Assembly: GCA_041861885.1 (NCBI GenBank)
Contig: JBGVUE010000001.1
Span: 546,001-610,000, forward strand
DNA: 64,000 bases
Direction of reading: 5' to 3'
Source: Haloimpatiens sp. FM7315
Lineage (GTDB): Bacteria > Bacillota > Clostridia > Clostridiales > Clostridiaceae
Part shown: positions 40,770 to 48,780 of the stretch, one piece after another
Layout: each line of letters starts with the position of its first letter
Numbering within the stretch: the first letter of the stretch is position 1
The notes under the pieces: model-generated
What the model was told of the DNA's origin: nothing
Databases searched by the model: none
The model's input: the letters and a program-made list of their open reading frames with translations, nothing else
Position numbers and translations under genes: made by a program

Positions 40770-42323
40770 ATGAGCGAAAAGTATATTATTGCTCACGATG
40801 TTGGAACAAGTGGAAGTAAAGCTGTATTAATTGACTTAGAGGGAAATGTATGTGCCACAGATTCAGAAAAGTATAATACTTATTATCCTTGTGGTAACTG
40901 GGCAGAACAAGAGCCAGAGGATTATTGGAGAGCTATTTCAGTAACTACTAAAAGAGTAATAGAAAAAGGTAATGTTTTAAAAGAAGATATACTCGGAATG
41001 ATATATTCAACTCAGGTTTTAAGCATTATACCAATAAGTAAAGATGGAAGAGTTTTAAGAAGGGCTATTAGCTGGATAGATGGACGTGCAGAAGTTCAGG
41101 CTCAAAAGATTATGAAGAAATTTGGTGGAAAAGCGGTTTTTAGTAAAATAACAGGAGCTGTTCTATCAGGTAAAGATGGTCTTGCTAAACTTTTGTGGCT
41201 TAAAGAAAATGAATCCAATGTATACAAAGAAATGGAATGTTTTTTAGATGTTAATGGTTATCTTACTTATAAAGCTACAGGAAACAAGGTTATGGAGTGG
41301 TCCTGTGCATCTGCTTTTGGATTTGATTTAAAGAAAAAAGATTGGATGAGAATGGTCATTAAACATATTGGTTTAGATGAAAGCAAATTTCCACCTTTAG
41401 TAAGATCTACAGATAAGGTTGGAAGTTTAACAAAAGAAGCTTCAAAAGATTGTGGGCTTTTAGAAGGCACTCCTATATTTGGAGGAGCTGGAGATATGCA
41501 AAGTGCAGCAATAGGTTCAGGTAGCATCGAAGAAGGAGATGCACACATTTATCTTGGAACCTCTGCTTGGGTTGGAATATCAACTTGTAGATATAAAAGT
41601 GGTAACCAAGGGGTGTTTAATTTCCAATCAGCAGATCCCTCAAAATGTCTTGTAGTTGGAGAAATGGAAAGTGCAGGGGCTTGCTTAAAATGGGTAGCAG
41701 ATCAATTTTATAAAAATGAGCAAGAAGACCCTAATGTGAAAAATGTATTTGAACTAATGGATAAATCTGTTTTAAATATACCACCAGGTTCAAATTATTT
41801 AATATGCACTCCTTGGATATATGGAGAGAGATGCCCTATTATGGATACATCTGTAAGATCCACATTCTTTAATATAAGTGCAATTCACAAAAGAGAACAT
41901 ATGTTAAAGGCAATTTACGAAGGAGTGGCTTACAACTTAAGATGGATTATAGAAATAATAGAAAATATTTATGGATTTAATATGGAGATTTTAAAAGTTG
42001 TTGGAGGAGGCTCTATGGATAAAGAGTGGATGCAAATTATTGCAGATGTCACTCAAAGGCGAATTGAAACTATGGAGAATCCCCAAATGGTTGGAGCCAT
42101 TGGTACAGCATTAATTGCTGCTATAGGACTTGGAGTATATAAAGATTTTAGTTGTGCTGCAAAATTAACACATGTAAATCATATATATACACCTAATAAA
42201 GCAAATAAGATAATCTATGAGGATATTTTTAAGGCATATAAGGAATTATATCCTTCTTTAAAAAAGTTATATAGAGAAGTAAATTCCATAAGATTTAGGA
42301 GTTGTACTTCTTATAAAGAATAA
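40770..42323 (+). CDS. FGGY-family carbohydrate kinase
   Basis: 517 residues, xylulokinase-like. AHDVGTSGSKAVLIDLEG is the N-terminal phosphate loop, and PIFGGAGDMQSAAIGSG contains the catalytic Asp. LKVVGGGSMDKEWMQIIADVTQ is the second ATP-binding signature. It phosphorylates a sugar, sugar alcohol or related polyol. It heads an operon with a RuBisCO-like protein, so its product, a phosphorylated ketose or similar, may be that protein's substrate or a precursor. TTTGGAGGTAAT precedes the ATG. Intact. Confidence 0.9.
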   Translation: MSEKYIIAHDVGTSGSKAVLIDLEGNVCATDSEKYNTYYPCGNWAEQEPEDYWRAISVTTKRVIEKGNVLKEDILGMIYSTQVLSIIPISKDGRVLRRAISWIDGRAEVQAQKIMKKFGGKAVFSKITGAVLSGKDGLAKLLWLKENESNVYKEMECFLDVNGYLTYKATGNKVMEWSCASAFGFDLKKKDWMRMVIKHIGLDESKFPPLVRSTDKVGSLTKEASKDCGLLEGTPIFGGAGDMQSAAIGSGSIEEGDAHIYLGTSAWVGISTCRYKSGNQGVFNFQSADPSKCLVVGEMESAGACLKWVADQFYKNEQEDPNVKNVFELMDKSVLNIPPGSNYLICTPWIYGERCPIMDTSVRSTFFNISAIHKREHMLKAIYEGVAYNLRWIIEIIENIYGFNMEILKVVGGGSMDKEWMQIIADVTQRRIETMENPQMVGAIGTALIAAIGLGVYKDFSCAAKLTHVNHIYTPNKANKIIYEDIFKAYKELYPSLKKLYREVNSIRFRSCTSYKE

Positions 42324-42362
42324 ATAGAAAAACAAAAATTATAAATTTATGGAGGTAATATT

Positions 42363-43673
42363 ATGTCAAAAATTGATGTAACTTCTTTGCCAATTTCATT
42401 ACCAGAGGGTATAGATTATGATGAATATTTAAGAGCTACTTATCTAGCTGTTTTTCCTTCAGATGTGCCAATACACAGCCTTGCACCAGTATTAGCAGTA
42501 GAACAGTCAACAGGAACTTGGACTCCAGTTCCAGGAGAAACTCCTGAAGTTAGAAAAAAACATGTTGCTAAAGTAACTGGAGTTTATGAAGTTCCTGATT
42601 ATGAATTCGAAATGCCAAAGGATGTAAAGACAAGAAGCTATATTATTGAAATAGCTTACCCAATTGTTAATATTGGTTCACAAATTCCTATGCTTCTTAC
42701 TACAGTAGTTGGAAACATATGTATGGGTGGTCAAATTAAATTATTAGATATTAGATTCCCAGAAAAATTCGTAAAAGGCTTTAAAGGACCTAAATTTGGT
42801 ATTAAAGGAGTTAGAAAATTATTAGGAGTTAAAGACAGACCACTTTTAAACAATATGACAAAACCTTGTACAGGATATACTCCAGAAGTAGGCGTTGAGT
42901 TATTTAAGGCTGCTGCATTAGGTGGCGTTGATATCGTAAAAGATGACGAATTAATTGCCAATGCTTCCTTTAATTCTGTTGAAGATAGAGTAAAACTATA
43001 TATGGAAGCAGAAAAAGAAATATATGAGAAAAAAGGAGAAAAAACTCTTTATACAGTTAATGTAACAGATTCAATACCTAATATTTTTGAAAATGCTAAA
43101 AGAGCAATAGATGCAGGAGCTAATGCTATAATGGTAAACTATATTGCGACTGGCTTCCCAGTACTTCGTGCTTTAGCAGAAGATCCTAATATAAATGTAC
43201 CAATTTTGGCACACATGGATGTAGCTGGTGCTTATTATATGTCTCCAGTTCATGGAATAGCTTCAAGCCTTATTTTAGGAAAACTTGCACGTTTAGCAGG
43301 AGCAGATATTGTTGTAGTTCCAGCACCATATGGAAAAGCACCTATATTAAAGCATCAGTTTAAAAATATAGCTGCAAACTTATCGTTCCCTATGTATGAC
43401 CTTAAGCCTACATTCCCAATGCCATCAGGTGGAATAACTCCTCTTAATGTTCCACAGGTAATGAAAGATCTTGGAACAGAAATCATAATAGGATCAGGTG
43501 GAGGAATACACGCTCATCCACAAGGACCAACTGCAGGTGGAAGAGCATTTAGACAGGCAATTGATGCTGCAATGGTTGGAATGCCAATGGAAGAGGCTGT
43601 AAAACAATATCCTGAATTAGCAGCAGCTGTAAAAGTATGGGGAGACCCAATGAAAAAGTTTAAGGTTGAATAA
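42363..43673 (+). CDS. RuBisCO-like protein (form IV type)
   Basis: 436 residues, RuBisCO large-chain fold. Active-site match: TKPCTGYTPE (K167 equals K175 of spinach RuBisCO; C169 replaces K177), VKDDE (K193, D195, E196 equal the carbamylated Lys and two Mg ligands), H284 in LAHMDV, K325 in PYGKAP (loop 6), PSGGI, and GSGGGIHAHPQG (phosphate site). Mg and phosphate sites are kept, while K177, H294 and H327 positions differ, so true CO2 fixation is unlikely. Known relatives are enolases or isomerases of the methionine salvage and decarboxylating enzymes of apiose acids. Operon position suggests a catabolic role. TGGAGGTAAT precedes the ATG. Confidence 0.93.
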   Translation: MSKIDVTSLPISLPEGIDYDEYLRATYLAVFPSDVPIHSLAPVLAVEQSTGTWTPVPGETPEVRKKHVAKVTGVYEVPDYEFEMPKDVKTRSYIIEIAYPIVNIGSQIPMLLTTVVGNICMGGQIKLLDIRFPEKFVKGFKGPKFGIKGVRKLLGVKDRPLLNNMTKPCTGYTPEVGVELFKAAALGGVDIVKDDELIANASFNSVEDRVKLYMEAEKEIYEKKGEKTLYTVNVTDSIPNIFENAKRAIDAGANAIMVNYIATGFPVLRALAEDPNINVPILAHMDVAGAYYMSPVHGIASSLILGKLARLAGADIVVVPAPYGKAPILKHQFKNIAANLSFPMYDLKPTFPMPSGGITPLNVPQVMKDLGTEIIIGSGGGIHAHPQGPTAGGRAFRQAIDAAMVGMPMEEAVKQYPELAAAVKVWGDPMKKFKVE

Positions 43674-43711
43674 AATTATTAATATAAATTTTAGTGTTGG
43701 AGGATTTAGTA

Positions 43712-45153
43712 ATGAGTGATAGAGAGTATGCAATATCAAACTGGCCAGATACAAAAGAAATCTATGAAAAAATAGATAAACTTTTAAGTTCACCACTTAG
43801 ACCCATGAAGAAAGAAAAGATGCAAGAATATGTTATGCATTTCATGACTAAATGTGCTAAATCTAAAGCTATAACAGAGGAAGCAAAAACTATATACCAG
43901 GAGGAGTTCAACACAATTTAGCATTTAACTATCCTTTCCCAATTGCAATAGAAAAATCAGAAGGAGCTTATATGTGGGATGTGGATGGCAACAAATATAT
44001 AGATTTTCTACAAGCAGGAGGACCTGTTATACTTGGAAATAACTATAAACCAGTAAGAGATAAGGTTTTTGAACTTCTTTCCAATTGTGCGCCTGCAACA
44101 GGATTATTTCATGAATATGAATTAAAACTAGCTAAAATAATAAATAAACACATGCCTTCTATAGAACTTTTCCGTATGCTTGGAAGCGGAACAGAAGGAG
44201 ATTTAGCGGCTATACGTGTAGCTAGGACTTTTACTGGAAAACGTAAGGTTATAAAAGTTGGTGCTGCATATCATGGCTGGAGTGATCAAATGGTTTATGG
44301 ACTTCATATGCCAGGAACGGGAACTTTTGAAGCTCACGGAATTCCAAGTGGATGTAGTTGTGATACTCAAGAATTTTTCCCAAATGACATAAAAGGGCTT
44401 CGTAATTTATTAGAGCAAAATGAAAAAGATGGCGGAACGGCAGCAGTTTTATTGGAGCCTCTAGGCCCTGAAAGTGGAACTCGTCCTGTAAATTATGATT
44501 TCAATAAGAAAGTTAGAGAATTATGTGATGAATTTGGAACACTACTTATTTTTGACGAAGTTGTAACAGGATTTAGACTTGGACTTGGTGGTGCTCAAGG
44601 GTACTTTGGAGTAAAACCAGACCTTACTGTATTTGGAAAGATAGTAGCAGGAGGATATCCTGGCGCTGGTGGAATAGGTGGAAGAAGAGACATAATGTCT
44701 TGTGTAGCCTCTGGTGTAGAGGGTAAAAAGAGAGCTTATGTAGGGGGAACCTTGTCTGCAAATCCACTAAGTTGTGTTGCAGGGTATTATACAATTAAGG
44801 AAATTGAAAGAACTAATGCTGCTGTTAAAGCTGGAGAAGCAGGAGATAAATTATGCAAGGGTCTTCAAAAGTTAATTGATAAGTATAGTCTTCCATATGT
44901 AGTTTATAATCACGGTTCTATATGCCATTTAGAGACTTCAGGATTACTACTTTTAGATGCAAGAAAACCTAATTTCTTACAGGAACTTAAATCAAGGGCA
45001 GTAATGCTTAATGCAATGGGAGCTGCGTATATGGCTGAGGGAATGGTAACTTTAGCTGGTAGCAGAATCTATACAAGTCTAGCAGATACAGATGAAGTTA
45101 TAGATGAAGCTTTAGTTAAATTTGAAAATGTATTTAAAAATATAGAAGGTTAA
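43712..45153 (+). CDS. Class III PLP aminotransferase (glutamate-1-semialdehyde-aminotransferase-like), one frame break
   Basis: 480 residues once one A is added near 43885, giving NYIPGGVQHNL. The N-terminal extension of about 55 residues is not usual for the family. GSGTEGDLAAIRVAR, AYHGWSDQMVYG, LLIFDEVVTGFR, and the PLP lysine in VFGKIVAGGYPG are clear. True HemL lies in haem operons; here the gene is tied to a kinase and a RuBisCO-like protein, so it probably aminates or isomerises a different small aldehyde or keto compound. TTGGAGGATTTAGT precedes the ATG at 43712. Confidence 0.85.
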
Positions 45154-45184
45154 ATATAAGCTTATAAAAAAAGCTTTTCAAATG

Positions 45185-45256
45185 GCTGCTGCATTGAAAG
45201 TAGATATGACAATTAAGAAATATCTATATTGTTTCATATTTACTAAATGTAGCAGC
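45185..45256 (+). repeat. Long hairpin between the aminotransferase and flavoenzyme genes
   Basis: Arms GCTGCTGCATT (45185-45195) and AATGTAGCAGC (45246-45256) pair with one mismatch; inner sequences can extend it (ATAT..ATATC). It lacks a T run. Its role could be mRNA processing or weak attenuation. Confidence 0.5.
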
Positions 45257-45304
45257 TATAATAATTTCTTTAGGTAAATTATTTGTTTTGCTTAAAAAAT
45301 TAAC

Positions 45305-45339
45305 TTAGCCATAAGCTGAATTAATTTAGCTTTGGCTAA
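45305..45339 (+). promoter_or_regulatory. Inverted repeat before the flavoenzyme gene
   Basis: TTAGCC and GGCTAA enclose a second pair, AGCT..AGCT. It lies 36 bp before the start at 45375, within a 221-bp gap. It may be an operator; no promoter is clear. Confidence 0.4.
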
Positions 45340-45374
45340 AATATTGTTAGAAAACTTTCATTAGGAGTGATTTT

Positions 45375-47648
45375 ATGGAAGAAAATTATGAATTAATAGT
45401 GGAGAATTTACTTAATAATTTTGCTCAGTGGTATAAAGATGAAGATGAATTTAAATCTGGGGAAATGAGTAAAAACTTATATCCCTATAAAAATTTATTT
45501 TCACCTATTCAAATAAACAATGTAAAAATAAAAAATAGAATTGTAATGGCGCCTATGGGAAATATCTCTATGTGTGAGGAAACAGGAAGACCAAGTATAA
45601 AAATGATTCAGTATTTTATTGAAAGAGCTAAGGGCGGAGCTGGGCTTATTACCTCTGGTCTTATACCTATAAGCCAAAACATAGATCCTTCTGTTTTAGA
45701 AAAGGGAGATAAGTCTTGTTTCCCAAGGATTGATAGTTCTAGAACTGTGCTTTCTGGTTGGAGAGATTTAGTAGAAGGTGTACATGCCCATGGTTCAAAA
45801 TTTTTCATACAACTAACCCCTGGTCTTGGAAGAGTTGGATCTCCTGAGTGTTTAGTGAATAAAGGTAAACTACCTGTATCAGCTTCTTGGAATCCAGATT
45901 TTTATCTTCCAGCTGTTAAGTGTAGGCCACTTTTCGATAGACAGTGTAATAAGATAATTAAAAATTTGGGAAAGGCAGCTTCAGACAGTAAGGCTATGCA
46001 TATTGATGGAGTTTATCTTCATGGCCATGAGGGATATCTTTTAGAGCAGATGACTAACCCTGCATTTAATAGAAGAAAAGTAGGAAAATTCTCTAATTGG
46101 CAAACTTTTGGATTAGAGCTTGTGAAAGAAATAAGAAATAAATGTGGAAGTAAATATCCTATAATGTATAGGATTGATTTATCCCTTGTGCTTAATTATA
46201 CCTATGGAAATAAAATGAATGATGTTAAAGTTCTAAAGAAGTTTAAAAATGAAAGAACTATAGAGATGACTTTAGACTATATGAAAAATCTAGTAAAGGC
46301 TGGAGTGGATATATTTGATGTGGATTTAGGCTGCTACGACAATTGGTGGCTTCCACATCCACCAGGACCAATGCCTCCAGGATGTTTCCTTTTGATTTCT
46401 AATATAGTTAAGGACTATTTTAATAAAAACAACATTAAGGCAAATACTGGACTTAATGTACCAATAGTTGCTGTAGGAAAATTAGGTTACCCAGATTTGT
46501 GCGAGAAAGCTTTAAGTGAAGAAAAATGCGATATGGTAATGCTTGGAAGGCCACTTCTAGCAGATCCATACTGGCCACAGAAAGCTTATATGGGAAAGGT
46601 GGATGAAATTAGGCCTTGTATTGGGGATCAAGAAGGATGTTTTAATGAATTTGTAGAAGGTGGACATCCACAGTGTGCTGTAAATCCTTGTACTGGCTTT
46701 GAAGATGTATTTTGTATAAATAAAATGCCTCTTTCAAGTAATCCTAAAAAGGTAGCAGTAATTGGGGCAGGCCCGGCTGGAGTAATGTGTGCATGTACCG
46801 CAGCTAAAAAAGGTCATAGTGTAACTTTGTTTGAAAAAGAAGATAAAATTGGAGGAATGCTTTTAAAAGGTGGAGTTCCTAAAATAAAATTTGATGTAAA
46901 AAATTATATTAAATATCTTCAAAAGCAAATAGAAATAATGCAGGGAAAAAACAATTTACAGCTTAATTTAGGAAATGAAGTTAAGGCAGAAGATTTAAAA
47001 GAAGCTGGTTTTGATGTAATTATTTGTGCACTAGGAACAAAACAAATTAAGTTAAACATTCCTGGCATAGATAAATCTAATGTGGTTTATGCAGTAGATT
47101 TACTGAAGAATCCATCAATAGCTGAAAATGCAAAGAAAGTTGTTGTTATAGGTGGAGGGGTTGTTGGCTGCGAAACTGCGTATTTTTTAAGAAGTGAAAT
47201 GAATAAAGAAGTAAAGATTGTTGAAATGCTTCCTCAGTTTATGAAAGGCGTGTTTACAGCAAATAGAGGATTTTTAATTCACTATCTTGAAAAAATGCAT
47301 GTAGATTTAATTAACCTTGCAAGGGTGAAATCTATTGATGAAAACAAAGTAACTATAATAAGAAATGTATCTAAAACTGTACCAGATCCTTATGTAACCT
47401 GGACACCAATACTTCCAGACAATATAAAAAATCCTTTTGAGAAAAAAATAAAGGTAGAAGAAAAGGAATTTATAATAGAGGCAGATCTTGTGGTTTTAGC
47501 TGCAGGTGTTAGACCTAATGATGATTTATACTATAAGTGTAAAGAAATAATGGCTTCAAAAGAAGTATACAATATTGGGGATTCAAGTTTTCCAGGAAGA
47601 GTTTTTGAAGCGGTAAAATCAGGCTATAGAGTAGGAAGAAATTTATAA
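45375..47648 (+). CDS. Old-Yellow-Enzyme/FAD two-domain oxidoreductase (2,4-dienoyl-CoA-reductase-like)
   Basis: 757 residues. An FMN barrel (about 40-400) has RIVMAPMGN, GVYLHGHEGYLLEQMTNPAFNRR and MVMLGRPLLADPYW; then a 4Fe-4S region and an FAD/NAD(P) domain with VAVIGAGPAGVMCA and KVVVIGGGVVGCE. In the cluster motif RPCIGDQEGC the second usual Cys is Asp. Extra N-terminal residues before about 35 are unusual. The family reduces C=C bonds of enoates or dienoyl-CoA, or oxidises amines as trimethylamine dehydrogenase does. AGGAGTG precedes the ATG. Same direction as the RuBisCO-like operon and before the terminator. Confidence 0.9.
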   Translation: MEENYELIVENLLNNFAQWYKDEDEFKSGEMSKNLYPYKNLFSPIQINNVKIKNRIVMAPMGNISMCEETGRPSIKMIQYFIERAKGGAGLITSGLIPISQNIDPSVLEKGDKSCFPRIDSSRTVLSGWRDLVEGVHAHGSKFFIQLTPGLGRVGSPECLVNKGKLPVSASWNPDFYLPAVKCRPLFDRQCNKIIKNLGKAASDSKAMHIDGVYLHGHEGYLLEQMTNPAFNRRKVGKFSNWQTFGLELVKEIRNKCGSKYPIMYRIDLSLVLNYTYGNKMNDVKVLKKFKNERTIEMTLDYMKNLVKAGVDIFDVDLGCYDNWWLPHPPGPMPPGCFLLISNIVKDYFNKNNIKANTGLNVPIVAVGKLGYPDLCEKALSEEKCDMVMLGRPLLADPYWPQKAYMGKVDEIRPCIGDQEGCFNEFVEGGHPQCAVNPCTGFEDVFCINKMPLSSNPKKVAVIGAGPAGVMCACTAAKKGHSVTLFEKEDKIGGMLLKGGVPKIKFDVKNYIKYLQKQIEIMQGKNNLQLNLGNEVKAEDLKEAGFDVIICALGTKQIKLNIPGIDKSNVVYAVDLLKNPSIAENAKKVVVIGGGVVGCETAYFLRSEMNKEVKIVEMLPQFMKGVFTANRGFLIHYLEKMHVDLINLARVKSIDENKVTIIRNVSKTVPDPYVTWTPILPDNIKNPFEKKIKVEEKEFIIEADLVVLAAGVRPNDDLYYKCKEIMASKEVYNIGDSSFPGRVFEAVKSGYRVGRNL

Positions 47649-47652
47649 ATTC

Positions 47653-47693
47653 AAAAATCGCATTGGTATTATTAAATTCAATGCGATTTTTTT
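47653..47693 (+). terminator. Terminator closing the RuBisCO-like locus
   Basis: Arms AAAAATCGCATTG and CAATGCGATTTTT with 13-base loop and T run. Confidence 0.88.
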
Positions 47694-48090
47694 AAACTAA
47701 AGATTAAATCTCTAGTATCTTTTTTACTTTTCTAAATGATATAATGTTCAATTCCATTTTTAATAATGTTTATAAAGGCTTCTTTAATGCAATTTTAATA
47801 TAGGATATAAACAAGCTCAAAATACTTTAGAAAAAGAAAAGGTAATCTTTATTTTTAATGCTGCTATAAACGGTGAACCTATTAAAAAAATTTTAAAGTT
47901 TTTAAGGGTAGCTTAGTAATTTGGTTTTTTTATTTAACTGCAAAATTATTCAAGTTTAAATGCACTATTATAGATAAAATGTATTAGAAATAAGTATAAT
48001 GGATATTTCGTCACAAGATTGTAAGGAGTATAATTTATAATTTTAATCATAAGATTAATAAAATTTATAAATTATTGGGGGATGAAATAA
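47694..48090. other. Intergenic region without a convincing gene
   Basis: A/T-rich. A short open stretch around 47840-47915 (FNAAINGEPIKKILKFLRVA) may be debris of a lost gene. GGGGGATG precedes the ABC transporter start at 48091. Confidence 0.4.
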
Positions 48091-48780
48091 ATGAGTATAT
48101 TAAAAGTTTTAAAGTTAAGAAAGTATTATGGAGAAAACGAAAATACGGTAAAGGCTTTAGATGACGTTGACATAGAGGTTGAGGAAGGTGAATTTGTATC
48201 AATTGTAGGTACATCAGGAAGTGGTAAGAGTACTCTTTTGCATATGCTTGGAGGACTTGATAGGCCAACTAAGGGCGATGTATTTATAAATAATAAAAAT
48301 ATATTTTCCATGAGTGATGATGAACTTACAGTATTTAGACGAAGAAACATAGGCTTCGTATTTCAAAGTTATAACCTTGTACCTATCTTAAATGTTTATG
48401 AAAATATAGTCCTTCCCATTGAATTAGATGGGGGAAGAATTGATAAAAAGTATATAGAAAATATTATAAAAGTCTTAGGTCTTGAAAGCAAGCTTAATAA
48501 TATGCCAAACAACCTTTCAGGAGGGCAGCAGCAGCGTGTTGCAATAGCAAGGGCATTGGCATCAAAACCAAGTATAATACTTGCAGATGAGCCTACAGGT
48601 AATTTGGACACTAAAACCAGCATGGAAGTTATAGGACTTTTAAAGATAACAAGTAAAAATTTTAACCAAACTATCGTTATGATAACTCATAATGAAGAAA
48701 TTTCACAAATTGCAGACAGGATAATACGCATTGAGGATGGAAAGATTGTTGGAGGTGCCTTATATGAGATTTCGAAATAA
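48091..48780 (+). CDS. ABC transporter ATP-binding protein, MacB/LolD type
   Basis: 229 residues. Walker A GTSGSGKST, signature LSGGQQQR, Walker B IILADEPTGN and the His loop in MITHNEE are all present. The family energises FtsX-type permeases for exporting or detaching peptides and lipids. The permease gene overlaps its end (ATG at 48764), so they are coupled. Together with the adjacent two-component genes it forms a Bce/Vex-like antimicrobial-peptide response module by context. Confidence 0.93.
   Translation: MSILKVLKLRKYYGENENTVKALDDVDIEVEEGEFVSIVGTSGSGKSTLLHMLGGLDRPTKGDVFINNKNIFSMSDDELTVFRRRNIGFVFQSYNLVPILNVYENIVLPIELDGGRIDKKYIENIIKVLGLESKLNNMPNNLSGGQQQRVAIARALASKPSIILADEPTGNLDTKTSMEVIGLLKITSKNFNQTIVMITHNEEISQIADRIIRIEDGKIVGGALYEISK

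Noticed and set aside
42363..43673. True CO2-fixing RuBisCO
   Set aside because: K177 and H327 equivalents are not conserved, and no phosphoribulokinase is encoded nearby.
43712..45153. hemL for haem synthesis
   Set aside because: No other haem genes in the operon; context and N-terminal extension point elsewhere, though the family is shared.
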